Shown: in pieces, positions 23,601-35,895 of the stretch
How positions within the stretch are numbered: position 1 is the stretch's first letter
How the letters are laid out: each line of letters begins with the position of its first letter
Assembly (NCBI GenBank): GCA_036245525.1
Contig: BTPG01000001.1
Coordinates: 223,565,418 to 223,629,417, forward strand
Length of the DNA: 64,000 bases
Direction: 5' to 3'
Source of the DNA: Semisulcospira habei
Taxonomy: Eukaryota > Mollusca > Gastropoda > Semisulcospiridae
Notes under the pieces: model-generated
Databases searched by the model: none
What the model was told of the DNA's origin: nothing
The model's input: only the letters and a program-made list of their open reading frames with translations
Translations under genes and position numbers: made by a program

Positions 23601-26600
23601 GACTTACGCACCTGGTTGGACGAGGCGTCTCGTCTCTTCGCATCCTTCTCCCGGTGGAGCGCTGCCCCCCTTCGTCGCATTGGCTTTGGTCTTCGCTCTG
23701 CGGCGGTCAAGCACTACAAGTCTCCTCCTCAGCCAACAGGTTCGGGACCTAGCGGAGGCGGTTCGCACTTCTGCGTGGAGACAACTTGGAGAACTGGTGT
23801 TCTTCTCAGGCACCTGACCAGAGAAGATGGATTCACTCCCACCGGCTTTGTTATGCCCGGCGGTCTGACGAGGATGAAACAAGAGCCTTCCTGTTTCCAG
23901 GTCTCGCTGGTATGAACGGGGTTCTTGGACATGACAGATGATACTGTGGAAGCACGCAGCCTGGGGCGCGAGTACCAGGAGATGAGATGTGACGACAGCG
24001 TGGCAGGACCATACAGTCGTAGACCTTAGAGGTGGTCCGGCGTTCCAACTCCGCGGCAGTACAGTCGACTCTTGCTCGTACCCAAGCCGGTGGATATGGC
24101 GGCCGATCTTCGACCTGTCGGCCAGGAACAAGTTCTCTCGGCGTCGCGGCAGAATGGAGACGGACAGAGCCCTGAGGGCAGCGGTATGTCTGCAGGACCC
24201 GTTACAGCTGGATGACCGACTATTTTGGAACCAGTTGGCAAGCACTTGGCGGACGGCAGAGGTTCCTGCGCGCAATTCTTCGTCGACTAGGCTACTTAGT
24301 TTATGGGGCAGGTCCTACGTGGTACCTTCACGCGGATTCCAGCGAGGATGGAATTAGTCCTGTTCGAGTACGACTTCCAGTAGGGCGGGAGCAGTGCAGA
24401 GTAGGAGCGGCCCTCAGAGCCTTACATTCGGGTTGACGATTACGACTGCTAGTGCGCCAGCAGATCGTCTTCCCCAGGCAGACACTTCATCTGGTTGGAG
24501 AGGAAGCGCTATGGCTGGTTCTGGGGAAGATTGACGTACACAAGGGATGTGTTAGTGCTCTTCGAGGCCGGTTGCTCTTGGAGTCATCGCTACGGCCAGA
24601 TATCTTCCAGCTACCCTGCTCGCCATCGAGAATCAAAATTCTGAAGTCATACGAGTGGTTGTCCGGCTATCCCTTTCTGCTAGAGACTTTGCGGGGGCTA
24701 TGGTGGAAGCAAGGTCTGCAGCCACGAGGAGCGCCTCTGCTTATGTCTACGAAGGTAGGTGGGCATTCTCCAGGCTCGGTGCGCCTCGTCACTTCACCAG
24801 TCGTGGTCATCTCTTCCCCACGTGCCCTCCACGCACGATACTCGAGCAACCGCGACAGCCGCTGTACCATCTGTGCCCAGAACGTCTCCTCCTCCACGGC
24901 TGGAGATTGTGCGGCAAGCAATCGCCAGCAGAGGCTTCGCTAGTGCGGCGGTGGATGCTATCGCTACAGTCCGCAGACCCTCAACCAGACGAGTTTACGA
25001 GGGAAAATGGCGAGTGCGGTGTGACTGATGTGACAACCTCCTCTTCCCCACGGACCTGACGGTGCCCCACCCAGCTGGCGGAGTTCATCCTCTGGCTATT
25101 CAACGACCAGGGACTGGCTCCAATTACCATTCGGGGCTACCTAGCCATGATCGCCGATACCAAGCGGCACTTGGGCCAGCCCGACCCTGGTAGCTGCAAA
25201 GACCTCGCCAATCTGATGGCCCACTTCGGTCTGCAACGCCTGGCACTGCTTCGCTTTGCCGAGATGGGATCTACCATGGGTGCTTATGTGGCTCAACTCG
25301 GTCCGTTTGAACCTCTTCAGTTGGCGCGCATGCCAGACGTGCTTCCTGTTGGCCCTAGTCAGTGAACTTCACGTGCGGTCAACACGCCCAGATTGTTTGC
25401 AGTTCCGGATGGACGGCTACGTGCAACTGCTACCTGAACCGACCTTCCTGGCCAAGCAGCGGTCGCCTTGGCTGCCCCACACGTGATGACTTTTCGCCCT
25501 TTACGAGTGACAGACTTCACCCGGGAGACCAGACGACAGGACCCGGTGAGAGCCTTACATGTGTACCTGCGCCGGACCAAGCCTCTGCGCAGAGGACGCA
25601 CCCGCCTGTTTCTCCCTCTGTCCCCAGGTAGACGTGACATCTCAGCCCAGACCATCATCTCCTGGCTTCGATGGGTGATTCGCTCTGCCTACCAGGACCT
25701 CGCCCCTGATGCAGCCAAATGTATGAACATCAGGGCACACAAGGTCAGAGCCATGGCCGCAAGTCTCGCATTCGACCGCAACTGCGCTGTCAAGGATGTT
25801 GTGGCGGCCGTGGGGATGGCGAGCTGAGACTACCTTCGCCCACTTCTACCAGAGGGACCTCTCCGCCCAGCGGCAGAACCTTTCGCTGGTGGGAGACATC
25901 GCAGCGGCGCAACGCTCCCTCCTGGCGCCACAGGTATCTTAGCTAAAATTACCGGGGAGTTTGCTTCGGGAGGGCGGGTCTGAGGGCCAGTATATTTGGT
26001 GTTAGGGGCGCTATAGCGGCACCCACCTCCTTTTCGGGATTCTTCCTATCAGTAATACCATCGGTAATGTGTTTTGAGGAAACAAATGAATTTTTCTTTA
26101 AAATGAATTTTTTCGAAAAAATACTTACCGATGGTATTAATTGAAGGTCCCTCCCACCTGCCCCGTTTGCCGCAAGTTCGCTAAGAAACTAAACTGAGGA
26201 ATATCGGGTGAGCTTGTACCCGGATGGGGCGAAAGGGAGGCTACTCAGGTTACTGCTGGTTCTATGGCGCCCCTCACCTGCCAACACTCCCTTACATGGA
26301 CACCAACCAAATTCTGGCTAAAATTAGGCTAGCTAGGTAACGTTTCCTATCAGTAATACCATCGGTAAGTATTTTTCGAAAAAATGAATTTTTTTTCTAA
26401 AATGTATTTTTTTGAAAAATACTTACCGATGGCATTACTATCTGGGAATACACTCTATTGCCTATAGATTTCAGCAAAATTGTGTGTAGCACACAACTGG
26501 GGAGGAGACACCGGGGATCCAAGCACTATGACCCCGGGTGGCCTCCCCTTACTACCCTATCCCGGCGAGCACAGGGCGACCTCGTCAGTTTCACACATAG

Positions 26601-29600
26601 CCACAAGAGGCAAGCGGGGCAGGCGGGAGGGCCATTCGAGTAATGCCATCGGTAAGTATTTTTCAAAAAAATACATTTTAGAAAAAAAATTCATTTGTTT
26701 TTTCAAAATACATTACCGATGGCATTACTATCTGGGAGAATGGCGAACAGGCGGAGGGTGCCGTATCTAACCACAACCCAACCACTCCGCCGGCCCCCTC
26801 GAGAGAGAACTCCCGACGATTTCAGCTATGATGTGCCTAAGACGCCAGCAGCGCACGGAGGGAGTGCTGGGCCGCGGAGATGTCGCCCACCCGTGCCAGG
26901 GAGTCACGTCAGCCGGATAGGTCTCTTAAGGTAGAAGCGTGCGAAAGTGGAGTCTGAGCGCCAGCCACCCGCTGCCAAAATATCTTTGACCGAGCAGTTG
27001 CGGTCCAGGGCTAGACTGGTGGCTACTGCTCTCACTTCATGCGCCCGGATTTGTAAAGGCTCAGCGCCGCGTGGGGAGAGGTCTAGGTAGTCTGACCTAA
27101 TCACCCACCGCAGCCAGGATGACACGATCTGGGCCGAGATGTGGCGTCTGCCCGCGGACAAGGTAAGAAGAGGCGCGAGCGCCCCCGGCGCTGCGGCTGA
27201 GAGCGGCGCAGGTAAATCTTTAGCGCCCGCACTGGGTCCTGTTGCCGCGATCCAGGGGAGAGGTCCGCTCCACAGAGGGGCCGTATCGTTAGCACCTGAG
27301 GAGCCGCCGCGGGCGGCGGTTCTTGGCCAGGAAGGACGGATCGGAGAGCCTCTGCGCAGAGCCGTCGGAACGAACCGCAAACAGGCTGGGAGCATCGAGA
27401 GCGCGTGAAGCTCGCTGACTCGGGACGCTGTAACGAGAGCCAGAAGGAAACAGGTTTTCCGGGTCAAGTCTGAGAACCGAGCCAAGGGGAGGGGCTCAAC
27501 CGGTCCGTATTCAACCACGTCAGTACCCAGGCAAGATCCACCGGGGTACTAGGGAACGTGAAACCGGACGTCGGAGTTCAAAGTGAGCCAGAAATTCGAC
27601 AGATCCTTGCAGGCGCCTGGGTCCGGAAGACACCGGTGACGGTAGATGTCCGCGAACGTAGCGCGGTAGCCCTTGATGGCGACCGGGGCTAAGCCCCGGT
27701 CATCGAAGAGCCACAGGAAGAACTCCGCCAGTTGGTGGGAGGCTAGGTTAGTGGGAGGGTGCCCATGGGAGGTGCACCAGGTCTGAAAGACCCTCCACGT
27801 GCCTTCGTACACCTTCCTTGTAGAGAGTCTGCGGGCTGCTGCAATTGCCGCCACTGCTGCATCCGAGAACCTCTAGCGGCGCGGGCGTGCCGGACAACCT
27901 CCAAGCGTGTAGGCGGAGGCGTTCGGGGCACGGATGGAAAAGCCGCTGACGGGGCTGCTTGAGCATCGTGGAAGGGGTAGGAAGCTCCAGAGGAGGGTCC
28001 GTCGCAAGCGCGAGGAGGTCCGTGGTCCAGCTCTTGGTCCAGTTGAAGGGGGCCACCAGCAGGAGGACCGCCGAGCATCCCAGAAGCTTCCGCAGTACCT
28101 TCGGAACGAGGACTGCCGGGGGGTAGGCGTAAGCAATCCGGCCGACCCAAGGAATGGGGAGCGCGTCCACTGCCCAAGCGAGTGGATCCAGGACTGGCGA
28201 GACGTAGACCGGGAGCTGGCTGCTTCATCTGGTGGCAAACAGATCCACTAGCGGCGTTTCCCAGTGAGAGCAGAGCAGGCGAAAAATATCCGGGCGTAGG
28301 GACCGCTCCGTGTGGAGCAACTGTCCGCGACGAGACAGGGCGTCCGCCTTCACGTTGAGGTGGCCAGGGATGTGGCGGGCTCGTAGGGCAATGCCTCGAT
28401 CCCTGCACCAGAGGCGAAGGTGGCACCGAAGAATGCAAAGGGAGGGCGAGTGAGTGCCACCCTGATTCTGTATGTAAGCCACCACCGTCGAGTTGTCGGA
28501 GAGCACGAGGACGTCCTGATTGGCCAAGGTCTCCTGCCAACGTCGAATGCCAATCCAACTGCCTTCAGCTCCAGCCAGTTGACGTGATTCCCGAACAGCT
28601 CCCGAAGCCAACGCCCGAGGCCGAGAGAAATCCGGTAACAGGTGCGCGCCCCAGCCGGCCTGGCTCGCCTCTGTACAGAGAGACCACCGAGGCGGCGGGG
28701 AGTGTAGGGCACCCCCGAAGCCAGCCAAGCGAGGTCCGCCCACCTCTCGAGGTGAGGACGAGCCCGAGGCGTGACAGGTACTAGATCCAACAGAGCGCCC
28801 GAGGGTCGCCAGTGAAGAAGGAGACGTAGCTGGAGAGGCCGAGCATAAAGTCTGCCCAAGGGAAGCAGGTCCGCAGCCGCCCTGAGGAGGCCCAGGAGTT
28901 GAAGCCAGACCCTGGCGGTGAAGGAGGATCCCATCCCCATCGAAGTGGCTAAGTCGACTATCTTCTGTCGCCTGGCCAGAGGCAGGCGGGCAAGGTTGAG
29001 GTCGGTCAGGAATTCCATCCCCCGATGTAGAACCGTCGAGAGGGAGAAGAACGGAATTCCCCAATGAGTAGGAAACCTAGACGACGCAGAAGGGAAAGCA
29101 GGGCATCCCTGTCCGTCTGGAGGGCTGTGGAGACCAAGTTGCGCAGTAGAAGGTCGTCCAAGTAATTGGAGGCCGGGCTCAAGGAGCGCTGACGGAAATT
29201 GGCTATCACGGCGTCGAGCAGTCTTGTAAACACCCACGGACTGATGTTGAGGCCGAAAGGAAGGGCGCAGAACTGGTAGACGATCCCCCTAAGTCAAACC
29301 GAAGGTACCGGCGAAACGACGGATGAATCGTGACGTGCAGATAGGCATCTGACAGATCGAGGCTGATCGCAAGTCCATCGGCCGGAGGGCCGCACGGAGT
29401 GTCCTGGCCGTCTCCATCCTGAATCGAGGGGCCATCGATAACTGGACGCCACTTGCCGCCTGGTTTGGGAGCTAGAAGAGTCGGCTGTAGAACGCCGGAG
29501 AGTCCTGCTGCAAAACCACCTCTGTCGCCGCTTTGGTGAGGAGGGTCGCCACTTCCCCGCGCAGAGCGTCCGCCTGTGTGCCGTCGAGCGGTTCCTGGGT

Positions 29601-32600
29601 CCACATGGGTGCTCAGCGAAGAGGCGGAGGCGACAGGAACGAAGTTGCAGGCCTGCGGTAACGGTGGAAAGAATCCAGGGGTCGTCCGGGAACAGCGATC
29701 TCCAAGATCGCTGAAGAGCGACAGCCGCCCGCCGACGGGAGGCCCGATTAATGAGGCGGGGGCGGAGGCGGGGGCGAGTCAAAGAGCCCGACCGCGGCCC
29801 GATCTACGGGCACCGCGGGGCCAAGAAGGGCGAGGGGCGGGGCCGGCCTGAGTAGCCTGGAATGGACGGGCCCGACCTCGTGAAGATCCGACTGTAGAGA
29901 AGGAGGGCCTGAAAGACCGCTGGGCACGACCCCCGCCGTGCGGGGGGCGCGAAAGCGGGTCGAGGCTGGGTTAGATGCAGGCTTGGGCCACAAGTCCTTG
30001 GAAGATTCCTTAAAGGTGTGCCAAGTGTCGCCGAACAGCTGAGGACCCCCTAAGGGGGCGTGACGGAGCTGGGTCTTCACTGACAAGGGAAGGTCCGAGC
30101 AGAGGCGCAAAAGGGTATCCCTCCTCCAGAGGTCGCATTTGGCAGCCGCTGCCCTGGCGGTGGCGGAAGAATGGTAGGCGGACCGGTTGGCCGCTATCAG
30201 GATGGACTGCACGTCACGAAGCGGGGACTGAGCCTCCAGGTCCCACGTATCCTGTAGGCACTGCAGCGCTGCCTGGGTAGCCAGTTCCAAACCCGAGCAC
30301 GCCAGCGAGTTCCGCGCTAAGGAGGCGATCCTGTCGAGAGGCCGAGGCCACGAGTTCTGGACGAGCCTGCGGCCGCCCGCCTGTAGTAAGGCCGCCACAT
30401 CCACCGCTGGAAAAGGTAAGGCGAAGGCTTGGGAGTGTCCAGCGTACTAGGCCTGGCGGAAGCTTAAGTTGATTCCCACCGGCGATGGAGCGGCGGTAAA
30501 GTATCCCGTGTCGCCGAAAGCGTCGTTACGCAGCTGGGCGGAGAAGCATCGGTGAGGTCCCGGAAGCCGGCTTGCGGGAGGGACTTGCGGCGCTGGACTT
30601 GCCTCTGCGCGTCGACCATGGCCGAAGCCTGTCTCTTCGGAGGAGGCGAAGGCGGACAGACGTCGGGCGGTAGGGACTTGGCGATAAGCCTTGAAGCCTC
30701 ACCCATAGCGTGGACCGACTGTGATCCGAGCGAAGGGCCGGCAACGTCTGACGAGGCGGAGGCCGACGCGACAGCGGAAAAAGGCGGGAAGGAGAACCCG
30801 CCGCCGAGTCCTGCAAGAAGATCGCCGAGGCCGAGTCCGACGGATGAAGGCTGAGGACGTCCGTTCCAAACTGATCTTCTCGCGGCAAAGACGAAAGGGG
30901 CGAGCGGCTACGAGAGTGCCGCACCGCCGCGCGCGAGGTAGACGCAGCCGCCCGCGACGCACGCAAAGAGGCGCGCCGCGGCGACGGAGGGACCGTGGCA
31001 AAGCGACGGTCCACCTCGAAGTCGGGATCCGCACGCGGCAGCCGACGTGAGCGACAAACCGCGATCGGAATACCGAGGAAGTGGCCTGGTCACCCCTGGC
31101 CCGCCCGGGAGAACCGGTGCGAGGGGGGGGGGGGGGGGGGACCGCCAATAGTCTCCCCTAGCCCGCTCAGGAAAGGCGGAGGCGGGGAGGGGACAAATAC
31201 CGGGCACGCGGCCCCCCGTCCGATGTGTCGGACCGTGGAGGACGCGCGATGTCACACCGGGCCCGCCTGGTCGATACGAGGCGGGGGGGGGGGGACAGTC
31301 TAGGGTCACGCCAAGCCCGCTCAGGAAAGGCGGAGCGGGGAGGGGACGATTTATGAGCCCGCTGCCCCAGCTCCGAAGCCTCGGAGCGAGGGGGGGGGGG
31401 GGGGGGGGGGCGAGGGTCCAAGTCACACCGGGCCCGTCCGGTCGATACGAGACGGGGGGGGGACAGTCTATGGTCACGCCAAGCCCGCTCAGGCGAAGCG
31501 AAGCGGGGAGGGGACCATTATGTGCACGCGACCCCCACTCCGACTCCTCGGAGCGTGGGGGGCGAGAGTCAACCACACCCCGGGCCCGCCCAGGCGAGAC
31601 GGGGCGGGCGGGGGGGGGGGAAGAAAGCGAAGCATGCCTTGCCCGTTCGGGAAATACAGAGCGGGGAGGCAGCATTACTAACGGTCTCGAGTCACGTTCC
31701 GAAGCCTCGGTGCGTGAGCGAGAGCATTTCTTATCACGTTTACTCTCTTTCTTATGCTTGCGTTCCGTCACCCGTCCCCGCTCCGGAGACCTAGAGCCGG
31801 GGGTGGCCGACGAACGCTCATCTCTCCCAGACCGCTCGCCCGAAGCAGAGCGGGGGGTGGGAACCAAAATGGGCTCAAGCCACGCGCTAACGAAGCAGAG
31901 CGTGGGGAGCGTGACTCCGAAACTCGCCTACCCTGCTCCGAAGACTCGGAGAGGGGAGGGAGAACCTGCGAGGTAACGGTACAAGAAGGGGACTTACCTG
32001 TGGGCCGGAAAGCCCGATGCGCCGAGGGAAGTACGTCCACCCGTGGAGGATCCCGTGGAGACCGAAGCGGGCGAGGGGACCGGTCACGCCTGAAGAAGTC
32101 CCACCTGCGCGAACACCGGTCTTCCGTCCAAGCGGCGCCACCATCACACGTTCCGTCCGAAGCACAGCCCGAACACGGCAAGCAAGAGTCGAGTGCATCA
32201 ACCGGCCACTGGAAGTCCCCGCACGGCGGCAAGTCTTCGACACAGAAGAAGCCATAAGGCCCTAAACCAGCTACGCCGGCGAAGAAAGTCCACCTTGCAC
32301 AAACCAGCCGGGCACAAGTCACGTGCGTTGTCGAACCCCAAGGCCAAGCCAAGGGTGAACTCACAAGTCAGAGCCGGTAAAACCGGTCGGCGCACAGGTC
32401 ACAATGAGTCCAATTGTCAAAGGAAAAACCACGAATGTAGTGAGTCCAGGGCTGAATCGAAGACTCCAATTCAAGCCCACAGTCAAAAACCACTGAAACC
32501 CGTAGAACGGAGAAAGGCAAAAACTCGACCGTCCCCGGTCGAGCTATGAGTGAAACTGACGAGGTCGCCCTGTGCTCGCCGGGATAGGGTAGTAAGGGGA

Positions 32601-35600
32601 GGCCACCCGAGGTCATAGTGCTTGGATCCCCGGTGTCTCCTCCCCAGTTGTGTGCTACACACAATTTTGCTGAAATCTATAGGCAATAGAGTGTATTCCC
32701 AGATAGTAATGCCATCGGTAATGTATTTTGAAAAAACAAATTCATATTTCTCTCTAGGGAAGCTAAAATACAAATACCAGCACATGGAAAGTGGATTACA
32801 CTTTACTTAGACCCATTACAACGTCTCAAGAGAATTAATCGACCATGATAGTTCAAGGGCGGCGCCAGAATAGTTTGGCGCCCATAGGCGCCAAGCTATT
32901 CTGTCACCACCCTTGAACTATCATGGTTGATACATCTGTCTTCTGGATGGTAATGCAGTCTTCAGATCATGTGGACATCAGGGTACAAAGGGTTAAAAAC
33001 ACAAATTTCTGACAGTATGTTAGCATCAACCTTGCCAAACTGTCAACTCACTGTAGTTCTTTGCTGGTCTGGTAGATCTGCTCCATGACTGTGCGCAGAT
33101 CGCACGTGATGTTTTTCCCTCGCACACTGTGCTGCTCAAACTTTGTCTTCACTGCTGATTTGGAGATGCATGCCTGCGCAAAAGAAAAAAGAAACAGGGA
33201 TTTAACAAATAATTTAGAATTATTTCCCTGAATAGCATGCACTTTATGATCACAGTTGCAGAATGAAAAGTTGGTCTTTCTTCTCCTTCCTTGTTTCTGC
33301 CGATCAACTTCGGCATTCTGAAGACATTTTTTCGGGATACAATGCGCATGCAGTTTGTCTGTTTTCCAACCCATCGCCCCTAAAGAATGTTTTCTATTAA
33401 TGGACACACTTGATGCTTAAATGCATGCTGTGCACTTGGAGGCAGACAAGCATCGTAACCCATGTCTGTATGAGATTTTGACTTGATGAAATGAGGGAAA
33501 ACTGCACCTGGCGACGAAACCCAGGATGTCATGTATGCTACTATCAGGCAATGCTACTGCTGAGCTAGGTCAGAGGTCTGTTGCAGCAAGTGGACATTAG
33601 AACAGCAGAATTGCAAGACATGAAATGAGTTGACCTGCTTGTTATTTTCCATTTAACCCTTTTCATTCTGATACACTGCTGTTTGAAATTAATTTGACTA
33701 TGATAGTTCAAGGGTGGTGCTAGAATAGCTTGGCGCCTGAGGCGCCAAGCTATTCTGGCACCACCCTTGAACTAAAATGGTTGATCAATCTCCTAAAATG
33801 TAATTTAGCTTTCATAAAAAGGACAATAAGCAAATAAAAAAAATTAGCCTCAGGATGTAATGGGATAAAAAGTATATTCACGGCATAAATTAATGTATGG
33901 AAAAGAAACAACATTGTCATGTGTGACGAGTCTGCCCCCTGAAGGTGAAATGAGTCCATTTTTGTGAAAAGCAAGATTTTAAAATAACAAAGATCTCGAT
34001 TTTCACAAAAACGGACTTACTGTTTTCACATGGACAGATGTGCGCTTGTTTGTTTATCCATTTACTTCACACAATAACATAATGATAAATGATACTGACC
34101 CAGACAACACAAGAATTATAATAAACAAAAACAACGAATGCAGATTCAAATGTTCAATGAATACTCACTTCAAATTTGGTTTCAAAGTTGGCAAACTCAA
34201 AAATTCTGGCTTGAAATCCGGGCAAGAGAACACGATCTGAAACAAGAGAATTTATGAAAAAAATATTACTTTATCATCATGCACAGTGGAATATGGGCTA
34301 CCATCTCCAGGTCAGGAATGTCACCACAGAGCAGAGCCACCAAATCTCAAGCTTTTAACACTTCACTTCTAACAACAAGAAAGGCAAAGCCGTTATGGTT
34401 CACGTGTATGACCGATCCACACGTGACAATAAGTAAAGGGATCCGGATGGCTTCTGCACCAACAAAATACATGTTTTCTCAAAATTTAATCAGTTTTCAC
34501 ACAACTGTCAAACCCCTGTGACCCTTGACCTTTGCAATGAGTCGACTAAATTTGTATACATAGGGTGGTCTTATCATCAGCTACCTTGTGCCAAATTTGA
34601 TTGAAAAGTTTGCAAAAATGTTGATAATAATTACAGTATTTATAATGTGCTTATCTTATAATAATTATAACTCTAAGCGCGCACTCACAACTCGCGCACG
34701 CTTTTGACAATGACTCATGTACCGTACTGTAAATACATTATGACAGTCAGCTTGGGGTGGGGAGTGTGGTGATGTTATAGTGCTAGAACTGTTTAAATAA
34801 GTGAGTTTTGAGGGCGGACTGGAAGGAGGAGAGTGTTTCTGACGGGGAGCACGGCGGTTTCTCTTTGCGGGCTTTGGCCCACTTAGTTTTAGCTGCTACG
34901 CGTGTGTGCTAGCTAACCAGCCACTTGACCACGCATGCGCAGAGGATAAGTTACCTTCGATACCGACAAGATGGTGGGTTCAGACTAGCGATTAAAGACT
35001 AATTTTTACTCTAATGAGAAGGCTAGGTTCATTATGGGTGAAAGAAGCAGTTTATCCTCTATCAACCTTTTTTTCATAGTTATACCTTGGTGTCAGACTG
35101 AAAAAGTACCATAAGTTGGATTTTGGGATGGGAAAGAGGAGGTCTGGTTGACGTCTGTCGTCACTCTCTAGGGTATGACACTAGCATTCTCGCCCCGCCA
35201 GTGCTCTGTTATACAAGTTCTGTCAACACTTCTAATGGGCAATTGTGATAGTAAAATGGTTGCCACGGACTTGACAGCTCAGTATTTATCCTGCACATTG
35301 TTAATTGAGTCTCTCTCTCTCTCACACACACACAGAGGCTGAGCAAAAGGGAAAGAGAGATTTCTGCGTTCCCAGATGAAACTTTTCTTGGATATTGTTA
35401 GACGTGTGTTCTTTATGTGCTGTGAGTGTACCTGTTTTAACTGACTGCAGACATTTCACTTTGACTTTGACATTTGTTTCTGTGGTGTGCACATTACAGT
35501 ATGGCTGTCCATACGTAAGAGTTCCATTTAAAATGCTTAAATAAACTATACAGAATGTGTGACCGGCGGGTAGAACAGCGAGCAACAAACATTACATGAC

Positions 35601-35864
35601 GGCAAGCCCCTGCCAGCTGTTCAGTTCAGGTTGATACCAAAGACGTGTTTGGTACTGATTGACATAGGTGAGGACAGTGAAGGTACACATTCCACATGGT
35701 TTCGCTATCTTTTAACAGAACATTTCCTAAGTGTGTCTATGCTGCTGACAAAGTAAGAAAATGGATACTGGTGCTTAGATTACTGGACCATCACCAGGAC
35801 AGGTAGGCTGTTCAGATTTCATCATGTAATAGAGTGATGATACAGATCTCTCTCTCTCTTTCTT

Positions 35865-35895
<31 letters not shown>

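Larger units (their letters stand above)
19201..26384 (+). mobile_element. DIRS-type retrotransposon A, decayed, plus strand
   Basis: Inverted terminal repeats are at about 19216-19402 and 26181-26368. An internal complementary region at 26043-26139 reads the complement of the left end (ggtaatgtgttttgaggaaa) directly joined to the complement of the right end (aatgaattttttcgaaaaaa). Between them lie gag-like, RT and tyrosine recombinase remnants in order on the plus strand, broken by frameshifts. A LINE fragment is inserted at ~20225-21160, and element B interrupts its right end at 26382-26384. Opposite in sense to mitofusin; sits in the intron between exons h and i. Confidence 0.88.
26385..32737 (-). 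mobile_element. DIRS-type retrotransposon B, minus strand, nested in the right end of A
   Basis: The left end is tgaattttttttctaaaatg and the right end atgtattttgaaaaaac, each bordered by AAA (26382-26384, 32738-32740). ITRs at about 26423-26598 and 32546-32721. Internal complementary region at 26641-26737 joins the complements of both ends. Gag-like, RT/RNase H and recombinase frames run right to left, all with frameshifts. Without B, the flanks join as tttttcgaaaAAAttcat, which reads through A's expected right terminus. Sense orientation relative to mitofusin. Confidence 0.88.

Noticed and set aside
19198..26400. Element A as a Ngaro- or LTR-type retrotransposon
   Set aside because: Terminal repeats are inverted and an internal complementary region is present, while no direct repeats, protease or DDE integrase motifs were seen.
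30908..31867. 319-residue Pro-rich minus-strand frame as a host protein
   Set aside because: It lies inside the gag region of DIRS B between its Cys-rich start and its conserved C-terminal block, so it is element sequence.
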